Below are positions 6,851-14,392 of a DNA stretch of 23,904 nt, piece by piece. Every line of letters begins with the position of its first letter. Within the stretch, counting starts at the first letter, position 1. The notes under the pieces are model-generated. The model ran no database searches. It was not told the origin of the DNA and saw only the letters and a list, made by a program, of their open reading frames with translations. Origin of the DNA: Pseudomonas sp. (GTDB lineage Bacteria > Pseudomonadota > Gammaproteobacteria > Pseudomonadales > Pseudomonadaceae); assembly GCF_030150285.1 (NCBI RefSeq), contig NZ_JASLGE010000005.1, positions 1-23,904 on the forward strand. The letters are read 5' to 3'. Both the position numbers and the translations under genes were made by a program.

Positions 6851-8743
6851 ATGAGCCTGATAAAAACCAATGCGCCCAAACCCTTGCGAGAAGCCCGGCT
6901 GGCCCGGGAAATATTGCACCTTGAAGGCGAGGTGCCCGATGGCGTCCTGCGGGCTGAAATCGATGCCTCTTGGCGACGCAGCCTCAGCCACGGCGTGCAT
7001 TTCAACAGCCAGCAGGAACTGGCGCTCGGTGCGGGTGCCAACCTTGACCTGTTGCTGGCCAGTAACCAGTTGCTGATGGACGCGGCCTTGCCCGCCATTG
7101 ATTACCTGGCCCAGCGCCAAGGCAAGGAAGGGCTGATCATTCTGGCCAACTGCGAGGCCACCATCCTCGCCGTGGAAGGGCGCGCCGACAGCCGCCTGCA
7201 AGGCATCACCCCGGGGGCCTGCTGGAGTGAAGCGGTGCGCGGCACCAACGCCCTCGGCACGGCACTGGTGGAAGCACGCCCCACCCTGATCGATTGCGGC
7301 GAACATTACCTGGACCGGCTCAGCAATTTTTCCTGTACGTCGGTGCCGATCCATTGCCCCCAGGGGCAAATCCTCGGTGTGCTCGACCTGACCCGCGAAG
7401 GCCCGCTGGGGCGCTTCCATGACAGTTCATCGTTGCTGTCCATGGCGGTCGGGCAGATTGAAAGCCGGGTGTTTCACGCCAGTTACCCGCAACAGATCGT
7501 GCTGGCCTTCCACAGCCGCCACCAGTACCTGGAATCACCGTGGCAAGGCCTGTTGGCGGTCAGCCTGGAGGGCCATATTCTGGCCGCCAGCAGCCAGGCC
7601 TGCCAGTTGCTTCAAACTGAGCGCTCAGCGTTGGTGGGCCAGCGCTGCGAAGCGTTTCTGGGGGTTGATGGCTTGCAATTGCTGTCGCGCTTGCAGCAAG
7701 GCAGCCTCGGCAGCCTGCAAACCGCCAAAGGCGAGTTCTTTTACAAGGCGCTGCGCGCGCCACAACGCTCGGCGAACTTGGCCACACCCGTGCGCACGCC
7801 CGCCAAATCGCCACCTGCGCACCCGGACCTGGACGCTCTGGCGGGCAATAACACCCGCTATGCCCGCGCCTTGCGCATGGCCTGCAAAGGGTTGGCCAAT
7901 GAGCTGCCCGTGCTGTTGCTGGGGGAAACCGGTACCGGTAAGGAAATGGTGGCGCGCGCGCTGCACAACGCCGGCAGCCGCAGCGCCAAACCGTTTGTGG
8001 CGGTGAACTGCGCAGCCATCCCTGAAGGCCTGATCGAGTCTGAACTGTTTGGCTACCGTGACGGCGCGTTTACCGGCTCACGCCGTGGCGGCATGATCGG
8101 ACGCTTGCAACAGGCCCACGGCGGCACCCTGTTTCTTGATGAAATTGGTGATATGCCGCTGGCCCTGCAGGCGCGGCTACTGCGGGTGTTGCAAGACCGC
8201 AAGGTGGCACCGCTGGGGGCCGGTGAAGAACAGGACATCGACATCGCACTGATCTGCGCCACCCACCGCGACCTCAAGCACTGGGTGCAGGAGCAGCACT
8301 TTCGCGAAGACCTGTTTTACCGGGTCAACGGCATCAGCGTGATGCTGCCGGCCTTGCGCGAACGTGAAGATTTCAGCGCACTGATCGAGCGCCTGCTGGC
8401 GCGCTTCGGTGCGCCCGGTATCAACCTGCACCCCGACCTGCAACGCCTGCTTGAGGGGTATCACTGGCCGGGCAACATTCGCCAGTTGGACATGGTGCTG
8501 CGCACCGCCCTGGCCATGCGCGAGCCGCACGACAGCGAACTGACCCTCGATCACCTGCCCGACAGCCTGCTCGATGACCTGAGTGCCACTGAACGACCGG
8601 CGGCAGGGAGCATTCGCGAAAACGAGCGGGAACTGATTCGCCAGTCTTTGGACAGCCATCAGGGCAATGTGTCGGCGGCGGCTGAAACCCTGGGCATCAG
8701 CCGGGCCACCCTGTACCGCAAACTCAAACAGTTGCGCGATTGA
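6851..8743 (+). CDS. Sigma54-dependent transcriptional activator, AcoR/DhaR type (likely amine regulator)
   Basis: This is a 630-residue bacterial enhancer-binding protein. The N-terminal half looks like a GAF sensor domain (about residues 60-220) and a PAS-like segment (about 230-310), as in AcoR. The AAA+ domain has Walker A GETGTGKE (358-365), a Walker B FLDEIGD, and arginine-finger-region sequence FREDLFYRVN. The sigma54-contact loop reads GAFTGS (405-410) instead of the usual GAFTGA. A Fis-type helix-turn-helix ends the protein (VSAAAETLGISRATLYRKL). GGAGAG lies 6 nt before the ATG. Its stop overlaps the qhpF start (TGATG). Neighbours suggest it activates the qhp genes, a role like PeaR of P. 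putida U. The inducer is unknown. Confidence 0.85.
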   Translation: MSLIKTNAPKPLREARLAREILHLEGEVPDGVLRAEIDASWRRSLSHGVHFNSQQELALGAGANLDLLLASNQLLMDAALPAIDYLAQRQGKEGLIILANCEATILAVEGRADSRLQGITPGACWSEAVRGTNALGTALVEARPTLIDCGEHYLDRLSNFSCTSVPIHCPQGQILGVLDLTREGPLGRFHDSSSLLSMAVGQIESRVFHASYPQQIVLAFHSRHQYLESPWQGLLAVSLEGHILAASSQACQLLQTERSALVGQRCEAFLGVDGLQLLSRLQQGSLGSLQTAKGEFFYKALRAPQRSANLATPVRTPAKSPPAHPDLDALAGNNTRYARALRMACKGLANELPVLLLGETGTGKEMVARALHNAGSRSAKPFVAVNCAAIPEGLIESELFGYRDGAFTGSRRGGMIGRLQQAHGGTLFLDEIGDMPLALQARLLRVLQDRKVAPLGAGEEQDIDIALICATHRDLKHWVQEQHFREDLFYRVNGISVMLPALREREDFSALIERLLARFGAPGINLHPDLQRLLEGYHWPGNIRQLDMVLRTALAMREPHDSELTLDHLPDSLLDDLSATERPAAGSIRENERELIRQSLDSHQGNVSAAAETLGISRATLYRKLKQLRD

Positions 8744-10461
8744 TGCGCCGGCTGATCAAAGGGCTGGTCGATAGCCCCGACCCGGACGCCCTGCACCAAG
8801 CCCTGCGCTGGCTTTACAGCTTTGTGCGGCCCCACCGGCTGGCGATTGCCGGGCTGCTGGGGCTGTCGGTGTGCGCGTCATCGCTGGTGCTGGTACAGCC
8901 GTGGCTGACCAAACAACTGATTGACGATGGCTTGCTGGCGCGCAACTTCACGGTGCTGGCGGGGGTGGCCGGGCTGATGATTGTGGCCGGGCTGCTGGGC
9001 ACTGTGCTTTCAGGCGTCAACCGTTACCTGCACACGCGGCTTTCGGGGCGCATTCTGTTTGCCCTGCGCGACGACCTGTACCAGCATTTGCAAACCCTGT
9101 CCCCGGGCTTTTATGGCCAGCGGCGCATCGGCGACCTGATGTCGCGCATGGACGGCGACCTGGCGGAAATCCAGCGTTTTGCCGTGGACTCGCTGTTCTC
9201 GGCCGTGTCCAGCGTGATCGGGCTGGTGGTCGCGCTGGCCATGTTGCTGGCGCTGTCGTGGGAGCTGTCGTTGCTGGCGCTGGTCCTGATTCCCCTCGAC
9301 GTGCTGTGGCTGCGCTGGATGCGGCGCAAGGTCGAGCGCGACGTGCGGCACTTGCGTGAACGCTCGGCAGATGTGTCCTCGTTTATGGTCGAGACCCTGC
9401 CGGTGATGAAATTTATCCAGTCGGCTGGCCAGCAGCAGCGCGAAGCCCAACGCCTGCACACCCTGGGGCAGGGCTACATGAGCCAGTTGCTGCGCCTGCA
9501 AGTCACCGAGTTTTTCACCCAGGCCGTGCCGGGCACCCTGACCTCGCTGTCGCGGGCCTGTGCGTTTCTGATTGGCGGCTATTGGGTGGTGCAGGGCACC
9601 TGGCAGCTCGGGGCGTTGATCGCGTTTTCCACCTACCTGGGCATGGCGGTAGGGCCCGTGCAGAGTTTGCTTGGGCTGTACGTCGCGATTCAGCGCATGA
9701 CCGTCAGCCTGGGCCGGGTCATGGAACTGCGTGGCGAACAACCGGCGGTGGTTTCGCCGCCGGCACCGCGACCGATGCCGGACACCGGCGATCTGCAGTT
9801 TGACGCGGTGCACTTCACCCACCCGGGGCGGCAGGCCACCCTGAACGGCATTACCGCGCACATTCCCTACGGCCTGAAAGTGGCCCTGAGCGGCGGCTCC
9901 GGGGTCGGCAAATCGACGCTGGTCGACCTGCTGCAACGTCACCATGACCCCCAGAGCGGGCGCGTACTGCTGGGCGGCGTCGACCTGCGCGAACTCGACC
10001 TGTTTGACCTGCGCCGCCGAATGGCCGTGGTCAGTCAGGACATTGTGCTGTTTCGCGGCAGCCTGGCGCATAACCTGGCTTATGCAGTGCCCGATGCCAG
10101 CCGGGCGGCCATTGTTGAAGTGGCGCGGTTGGCGCAACTCGACAGCTTGATCGCCGCCTTGCCCGAAGGCCTCGACAGCCCGCTGGGTGAGCGCGGCCAG
10201 CAGTTGTCCGGGGGCCAGAAACAACGTATCGCCATCGCCCGTGCCTTGCTGCAAGACCCGTTGATACTGGTGCTGGACGAGGCCACGTCGGCGGTGGACG
10301 AAGCCACCGAGCGTGAAGTGATTGATGCCATCGATCGCCTGTTTGCGGGCCGTACGCGCATCTTGATCAGCCACCGACCGTCCACCTTGGCCGATGCCGA
10401 CCTGTGTTTTGAATTACTGAACGGCGCGTTGACGCTGAAGAAGGTGCACGATGAAGCCTGA
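8743..10461 (+). CDS. qhpF: ABC exporter (QhpF-like) for QHNDH biogenesis
   Basis: This is a 572-residue half-transporter with an N-terminal six-helix exporter domain (about residues 30-310) and a C-terminal nucleotide-binding domain. The NBD shows Walker A GGSGVGKS, signature LSGGQKQRIAIARAL and Walker B LILVLDEATSAVDE. It would act as a homodimer in the inner membrane. In QHNDH loci QhpF is proposed to move the crosslinked gamma subunit to the periplasm, which fits because QhpC here lacks a normal signal peptide. The ATG at 8743 overlaps the activator stop. A TTG just before it is a less likely start. Its stop overlaps qhpE by 11 nt. Confidence 0.87.
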   Translation: MRRLIKGLVDSPDPDALHQALRWLYSFVRPHRLAIAGLLGLSVCASSLVLVQPWLTKQLIDDGLLARNFTVLAGVAGLMIVAGLLGTVLSGVNRYLHTRLSGRILFALRDDLYQHLQTLSPGFYGQRRIGDLMSRMDGDLAEIQRFAVDSLFSAVSSVIGLVVALAMLLALSWELSLLALVLIPLDVLWLRWMRRKVERDVRHLRERSADVSSFMVETLPVMKFIQSAGQQQREAQRLHTLGQGYMSQLLRLQVTEFFTQAVPGTLTSLSRACAFLIGGYWVVQGTWQLGALIAFSTYLGMAVGPVQSLLGLYVAIQRMTVSLGRVMELRGEQPAVVSPPAPRPMPDTGDLQFDAVHFTHPGRQATLNGITAHIPYGLKVALSGGSGVGKSTLVDLLQRHHDPQSGRVLLGGVDLRELDLFDLRRRMAVVSQDIVLFRGSLAHNLAYAVPDASRAAIVEVARLAQLDSLIAALPEGLDSPLGERGQQLSGGQKQRIAIARALLQDPLILVLDEATSAVDEATEREVIDAIDRLFAGRTRILISHRPSTLADADLCFELLNGALTLKKVHDEA

Positions 10462-11128
10462 CGTATTGATCGGCGTGGTGGACAGCGGTCATGCCTTTTC
10501 CCAGCACCTGCGGGTTGAAGCCGGGCGGCGCTTCTGGGTGGACGACGGGCAACTGTTGTGCGGCGATTTGGAGCCCGACGCGCTGGGCCATGGCAGTGCG
10601 GTGATCGAGGCCATCGCCCGGCGCGCACCGGGCGCGCAGGTGTGTGTGGCGCAAGTGTTCGACCGTCGGGGCGTGACCAGCGCTTGGCAACTGGGCGCGG
10701 CAATCGGCTGGCTGGTGTCCACGGGCGTGCGTGTGATCAACCTAAGCCTGGGCTTGCGCCACGACCGCGAAATGCTGCGCGAGGCCTGTGCGTTTGCAGT
10801 GGAGCAGGGCGTGCTGTTATGTGCGGCCAGCCCGGCGCAGGGCCAAGGCGTGTACCCGGCCGATTACCCGCAGGTGCTGCGCGTGACAGGGGATGCTCGG
10901 TGCGCGAGTGATCAATGGTCGTGGCTCAACAGTGCCCAGGCGGATTTCGCCGCCTGTGTCCAGGGCTCACGGCCGGGGCAATCGGGGGCCAGCCTGGGCT
11001 GTGCCGCCTTGAGCGGGCATATTGCGGGCTATTTGCAGGAACAGCCTGTGGCCAGCAACGCCCAGATCATTCAATGGTTGCAAACCCATGCTCACTATCA
11101 CGGGCCCGAACGCAGGCTTGGGCCATGA
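10451..11128 (+). CDS. qhpE: Subtilisin-like serine protease, leader peptidase of QhpC (QhpE)
   Basis: This is a 225-residue compact S8-type protease. The triad is visible: Asp11 in VVDSGH, His47 in LGHGSAV and Ser181 in SGASLGCA. A substrate-side strand INLSLG is also present. No signal or pro-domain is present, so it should act in the cytoplasm. The QhpE family removes the 28-residue leader of QhpC after crosslinking. The usual oxyanion-hole asparagine (AAGN in subtilisins) aligns with AASP at 125-128, so that residue seems replaced. The start overlaps the qhpF stop, with an AAGG upstream, and its stop overlaps qhpG by 4 nt. This indicates one translationally coupled maturation operon. Confidence 0.88.
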   Translation: MKPDVLIGVVDSGHAFSQHLRVEAGRRFWVDDGQLLCGDLEPDALGHGSAVIEAIARRAPGAQVCVAQVFDRRGVTSAWQLGAAIGWLVSTGVRVINLSLGLRHDREMLREACAFAVEQGVLLCAASPAQGQGVYPADYPQVLRVTGDARCASDQWSWLNSAQADFAACVQGSRPGQSGASLGCAALSGHIAGYLQEQPVASNAQIIQWLQTHAHYHGPERRLGP

Positions 11129-12420
11129 CCGCGCTGGTGATACTTGGTGCCGGGCCTGCTGGAGCGGCTGTGGCGCTAGGGTTGCGGCGGTTGGGTTACC
11201 CGGTCACGTTGATCAGTGAGTGGCGGCGGTTTGCGGCGCTGGAAGGCGTGTCGGTGCGCGTGTTGGAGGCCTTGCGCAATGCGGGGCTGCATCAGGCGTT
11301 GGCCGATGCCACGCTGCCTTCCCAGCGGCAGGTGTCGTGGAATGGCCAGCAGCATGCGCAAAACATCGAATACTTGATTGACCGCCCGCGGTTTGATCGC
11401 GGCCTGCGAGCCGACTTGCACCGTGCGGGTGTCAAGGTGATTGAAGGGCGGGTGCTGTCGGTTGATTCAACCGCGTCGGGCCATGCCATCGTGCTTGAAG
11501 GCGGTGACACCTGGCAGGCCGACTTTCTGGTGGAGGCGCGCGGGCGCCAGGCCCCGGCCTTGGGCAAAGGCCGGCGTGGCCCTGAAACCGTCAGCTTGCT
11601 CAATCGCTGGCATGGCCCGGCGGGCCCTACCGCCAGTGCCGTTGAAAGCCTGGACACGGGCTGGGCCTGGATGGCCCGGCGCGATGACGGCCAGTGTTAT
11701 TGGCAATGGACGGTGGATGTGGCCAGTGCCGACTTGCCAGGCAAGGCCCACCTGCAGGATTACTGCCGCGAACGCCGACAGGCCTCGGCCTTGGCGCAGG
11801 GCCTGTTTGCCGATCAGCCGTGCGTCGACGTGCACGTGCACGCCCGCAGCAGCACCGCGATCCTCAGCCCCCAAGTGTGCGGCGACCACTGGATTCGCGT
11901 GGGTGATGCAGCCATGGCCGTTGACCCGCTGTCGGGCAATGGCATTTTTCAGTCACTGTCCTCGGCGTTACAGGCCCCGGCGGTGATCAATACCCTACTG
12001 TGCAAGCCTGAACGCCGCGCCTTGGCCCGGCGGTTTCACCAGCAGCGGGTCGAGCAGTTATTTATGCGATTTGCGCGTATGGGTCGGGATTTTTATGCCG
12101 ATGAACAGCGCTGGCCGCTGCAACCGTTCTGGCAAGCGCGACGACAATGGCCAGACACCGCCGCGGCCCATGCCGAGGCGGATTTCGCCCTGTTGCGCAT
12201 TGAGCGGGCACCGGTGTTGCGCGATGGCTACGTGGACGAAGCCGACGTGGTGATCAGCCCCGACCAGCCGCTGGGGATCTGGCATGTACACGGGGTTGAA
12301 GTCGCACCGCTGGTGCGCCGGTTATGGCGCGAACCGGCCGAACACGTATTGGCCGGGTTGACGCTGGAACAGGGACGAATGCTCAGAGGGTGGTTGATCA
12401 GCCAAGGCTTCAAGCCTTGA
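11125..12420 (+). CDS. qhpG: FAD-dependent monooxygenase for CTQ formation (QhpG)
   Basis: This is a 431-residue flavoprotein starting MTALVILGAGPAGAAV, with the FAD-binding GxGxxG motif at residues 8-13. The second flavin motif is GDAAMAVDPLSGNGIF from residue 260. These are signatures of the group A flavin monooxygenase/tryptophan halogenase-like fold. QhpG family members hydroxylate the QhpC tryptophan that becomes the quinone of CTQ, using NAD(P)H and oxygen. An open frame extends upstream to 10915, but it runs through qhpE in another frame. The ATG at 11125 overlapping the qhpE stop (ATGA) is the right start. It is the last gene of the activator-qhpFEG unit and converges on the aldehyde dehydrogenase. 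Confidence 0.88.
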   Translation: MTALVILGAGPAGAAVALGLRRLGYPVTLISEWRRFAALEGVSVRVLEALRNAGLHQALADATLPSQRQVSWNGQQHAQNIEYLIDRPRFDRGLRADLHRAGVKVIEGRVLSVDSTASGHAIVLEGGDTWQADFLVEARGRQAPALGKGRRGPETVSLLNRWHGPAGPTASAVESLDTGWAWMARRDDGQCYWQWTVDVASADLPGKAHLQDYCRERRQASALAQGLFADQPCVDVHVHARSSTAILSPQVCGDHWIRVGDAAMAVDPLSGNGIFQSLSSALQAPAVINTLLCKPERRALARRFHQQRVEQLFMRFARMGRDFYADEQRWPLQPFWQARRQWPDTAAAHAEADFALLRIERAPVLRDGYVDEADVVISPDQPLGIWHVHGVEVAPLVRRLWREPAEHVLAGLTLEQGRMLRGWLISQGFKP

Positions 12421-12422
12421 GG

Positions 12423-12470
12423 GCAACGATCAACCGGTTGCTGTAGGCGCGAGCGTGTTCGCGATCTTTA
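12423..12470. repeat. REP-like palindromic sequence between convergent genes
   Basis: A perfect 10-bp palindrome CAACCGGTTG (12431-12440) is followed by CTGTAGGCGCGAGCGTGTTC and GCGATCTTTA. This is a degenerate copy of the common Pseudomonas intergenic TGTAGGAGCGAGC-TGCTCGCGA repeat. CGCGA (12448-12452) pairs with TCGCG (12459-12463) and then comes ATCTTTA. It could end transcription between convergent qhpG and the dehydrogenase gene. Confidence 0.65.
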
Positions 12471-12506
12471 AACATCCACGCTTCACGCGAAAGCCCGCCC
12501 CGTCAC

Positions 12507-13997
12507 TCAGAGTTTGATCAGCACCGACTTAAGCTCGGTGTAATGTTCAATGGCGGCATAGCCCATCTCCCGACCCACCCCCGACATTTTGTAACCGCCA
12601 AACGGCAGCGCCGGGTCGAGGGCGCTGTGGCAGTTGACCCACACTGAACCCGATTTGATCCGCGGGATCATGCGGTGCACTGCCGCCAGGTCGTTGGACC
12701 AGATGCTCGCGCCCAAACCGTAGGGGCTGTCGTTGGCCATGCGCAGCACCTCGGCTTCATCGTCAAACGGGATCGCAACCAACACCGGGCCAAAAATTTC
12801 TTCCTGCACCAGTGCATGCTGTTGGTCGACCCCGACTATCACGGTCGGTTTGACGAAGTAACCCGGCCCGTACGATTCGCCGCCGCAGGCCAGGGTTGCG
12901 CCGCTGGCACGGCCGGTTTCAATGTAGCGTGACACGCGCTCTTGCTGGCGGGCCGAGATCAACGGGCCCATGTCGACGCTCGGGTCCAGGCCGTTGCCCA
13001 GTTTCATGGCGTTGGCGATATCGGCAATGTCGCCCACGACCCGGTCGAAATGCTTGCGGTGCACATACAGCCGCGAGCCCGCGCAGCACACCTGGCCCTG
13101 GTTAAAGAAAATCGCACTGGCCGCGCCGGCAGCGGCGGCGTTCAGGTCAGCGTCGGGCATAACGATGGTTGGCGATTTGCCGCCCAGTTCCAGGGTCACG
13201 CGGGTCATGGCGTCCATGGCGATTTTGCCAATCTGGATGCCCACCGCTGTGGAGCCGGTAAAGGTCAGTTTGTCCACCAACGGGTTGTGGGTCAGGGCCG
13301 AGCCTGCGGTGATGCCCGTGCCGGTGACCACGTTGAACACGCCTTGCGGGTAGCCGGCTTCGAGCACCAGTTCGGCCAGCTTGAGCGCGCTCAGCGGGGT
13401 TTCGTCGGCCGGTTTGAGTACCACGGTGCAGCCGGTGGCCAGGGCCGGGCCGAGTTTCCAGCAGGCCAGCAGCAAGGGAAAGTTCCACGCGACGATGGCC
13501 CCGACCACGCCCACAGCTTCCCGGCGAACGAAACTGTGGAACTGCTCGTTGGGCATCAGCGGCACGGAGACGTCCACCGTGGTGCCTTCGATTTTGGTGG
13601 CCCAGCCCGCCATGTAGCGCAAGAAATCAATGGCCAGTTGCACGTCCATGACCTGGGCCACTGCCGCGCTTTTGCCATTGTTCAGGCATTCCAGTTGCGC
13701 CAGTTGCTCGGCGTCGCGCTGCATCAGGTCGGCCAGCGTCCATAACAGGTTCTGGCGCTCGCGCGGGCGGGTGCGGGTCCAGGCAGAGTCGTCAAAAGCG
13801 TGGCGGGCCGCGAGCACGGCGCGGTCAACATCGGCCGGGGTGGCCTTGGGAACCACGCACAGCACGTCGCCTGTGGCGGGGTTGTGCAGGGGCATGGTCT
13901 GGCCATCTGCGGCCTCCACCCACTCGCCACCAATCAGCATGCGGGGCGCGCGTTGAATAAAAGCCTGGGTGGTAGCTAGCAGCTCTGAAAATGGCAT
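12507..13997 (-). CDS. NAD-dependent aldehyde dehydrogenase, phenylacetaldehyde dehydrogenase type
   Basis: This is a 496-residue aldehyde dehydrogenase of usual family length. It shows the general-base motif VTLELGGKSP with Glu270, and the catalytic cysteine segment FFNQGQVCCAGSR with Cys304. The PWNFPLL-type cofactor region appears here as AWNFPLLLACWKLGPALA. It would oxidise the aldehyde released by the amine dehydrogenase to the acid, for example phenylacetaldehyde to phenylacetate, as PeaE does in P. putida U. A GAGG precedes the ATG. A strong -24/-12 promoter lies 38-52 nt upstream. It is divergent from qhpA and convergent with qhpG. Exact substrate range is not readable from sequence. 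Confidence 0.92.
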   Translation of the reverse strand: MPFSELLATTQAFIQRAPRMLIGGEWVEAADGQTMPLHNPATGDVLCVVPKATPADVDRAVLAARHAFDDSAWTRTRPRERQNLLWTLADLMQRDAEQLAQLECLNNGKSAAVAQVMDVQLAIDFLRYMAGWATKIEGTTVDVSVPLMPNEQFHSFVRREAVGVVGAIVAWNFPLLLACWKLGPALATGCTVVLKPADETPLSALKLAELVLEAGYPQGVFNVVTGTGITAGSALTHNPLVDKLTFTGSTAVGIQIGKIAMDAMTRVTLELGGKSPTIVMPDADLNAAAAGAASAIFFNQGQVCCAGSRLYVHRKHFDRVVGDIADIANAMKLGNGLDPSVDMGPLISARQQERVSRYIETGRASGATLACGGESYGPGYFVKPTVIVGVDQQHALVQEEIFGPVLVAIPFDDEAEVLRMANDSPYGLGASIWSNDLAAVHRMIPRIKSGSVWVNCHSALDPALPFGGYKMSGVGREMGYAAIEHYTELKSVLIKL

Positions 13998-14034
13998 GGT
14001 AGGACCTCGTCTTATGAGTGTGACGGGGTGCCTC

Positions 14035-14049
14035 GCAACGGTTGTGCCA
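14035..14049 (-). promoter_or_regulatory. Sigma54 -24/-12 promoter of the aldehyde dehydrogenase gene
   Basis: On the minus strand TGGCAC (14049-14044), five bases, then TTGC (14038-14035) match the sigma54 consensus at both elements with exact spacing. Transcription should start about 12 nt downstream, leaving a short leader before the ATG at 13997. This agrees with the sigma54 activator encoded nearby. Confidence 0.85.
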
Positions 14050-14112
14050 GTTTGCCGCAGACCCGTTTTATAGGGGCTTGCGTCACGTTTTGCGGGTGAT
14101 CCGGGGGTGTAA

Positions 14113-14176
14113 CTGTCGCAATCTGCGACGCTGTTGAGACGGTTTTCGCAGCGTCTCAGAGTGCAACAGCTGTCGC
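14113..14176. promoter_or_regulatory. Candidate enhancer (UAS) dyads for the sigma54 activator
   Basis: Two dyads lie between the divergent promoters. One is GTCGCA-ATC-TGCGAC (14115-14129). The other has TGAGACG at 14135-14141 and CGTCTCA at 14152-14158, nested inside CTGTTG at 14131-14136 and CAACAG at 14164-14169. A second CTGTCGC copy occurs at 14170-14176, 57 bp from the first at 14113-14119. Their place about 70-150 bp from both sigma54 promoters fits shared enhancer sites for the activator at 6851. The binding assignment is inference. Confidence 0.6.
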
Positions 14177-14263
14177 GTTATTAGACGGCCCGGTGCAGCC
14201 AAATCGAGGGGGAATGAATGCCGTAAATACATAACCTGTTGTTTTTAAAGCTATTTAATAAGC
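14177..14263. other. AT-richer spacer between enhancer dyads and qhpA promoter
   Basis: This segment is richer in A and T than its surroundings, notably 14225-14262. A bend such as an IHF site would be expected between enhancer and sigma54 promoter. I could not find an exact IHF consensus, so only the base composition supports this. Confidence 0.3.
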
Positions 14264-14279
14264 TGGCACGCTCCGTGTA
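14264..14279 (+). promoter_or_regulatory. Probable sigma54 -24/-12 promoter of qhpA
   Basis: TGGCACG (14264-14270) is a full -24 element, followed after four bases by GTGTA (14275-14279), an imperfect -12 element in place of TTGCA. It lies about 115 nt upstream of the qhpA ATG and on the other side of the dyads from the dehydrogenase promoter. The weaker -12 lowers certainty. Confidence 0.6.
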
Positions 14280-14392
14280 TGACACACCTCAGACGTTTCT
14301 CTTGCCTTCGCCTGCAGTGCGCTGCGGGCGGTAGAAACCATAAAAACGATCAGTCACAACAATAAGAAAGTTCCGTGCGAGGTTCGACGTTG

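Noticed and set aside
9010..10374. 454-codon minus-strand open frame opposite qhpF
   Set aside because: It is a shadow of a well-supported ABC exporter, with low-complexity His/Gln composition.
10915..11124. Upstream extension of qhpG
   Set aside because: The added 70 codons run through qhpE in another frame. The flavin-binding N-terminus begins right after the ATG at 11125.
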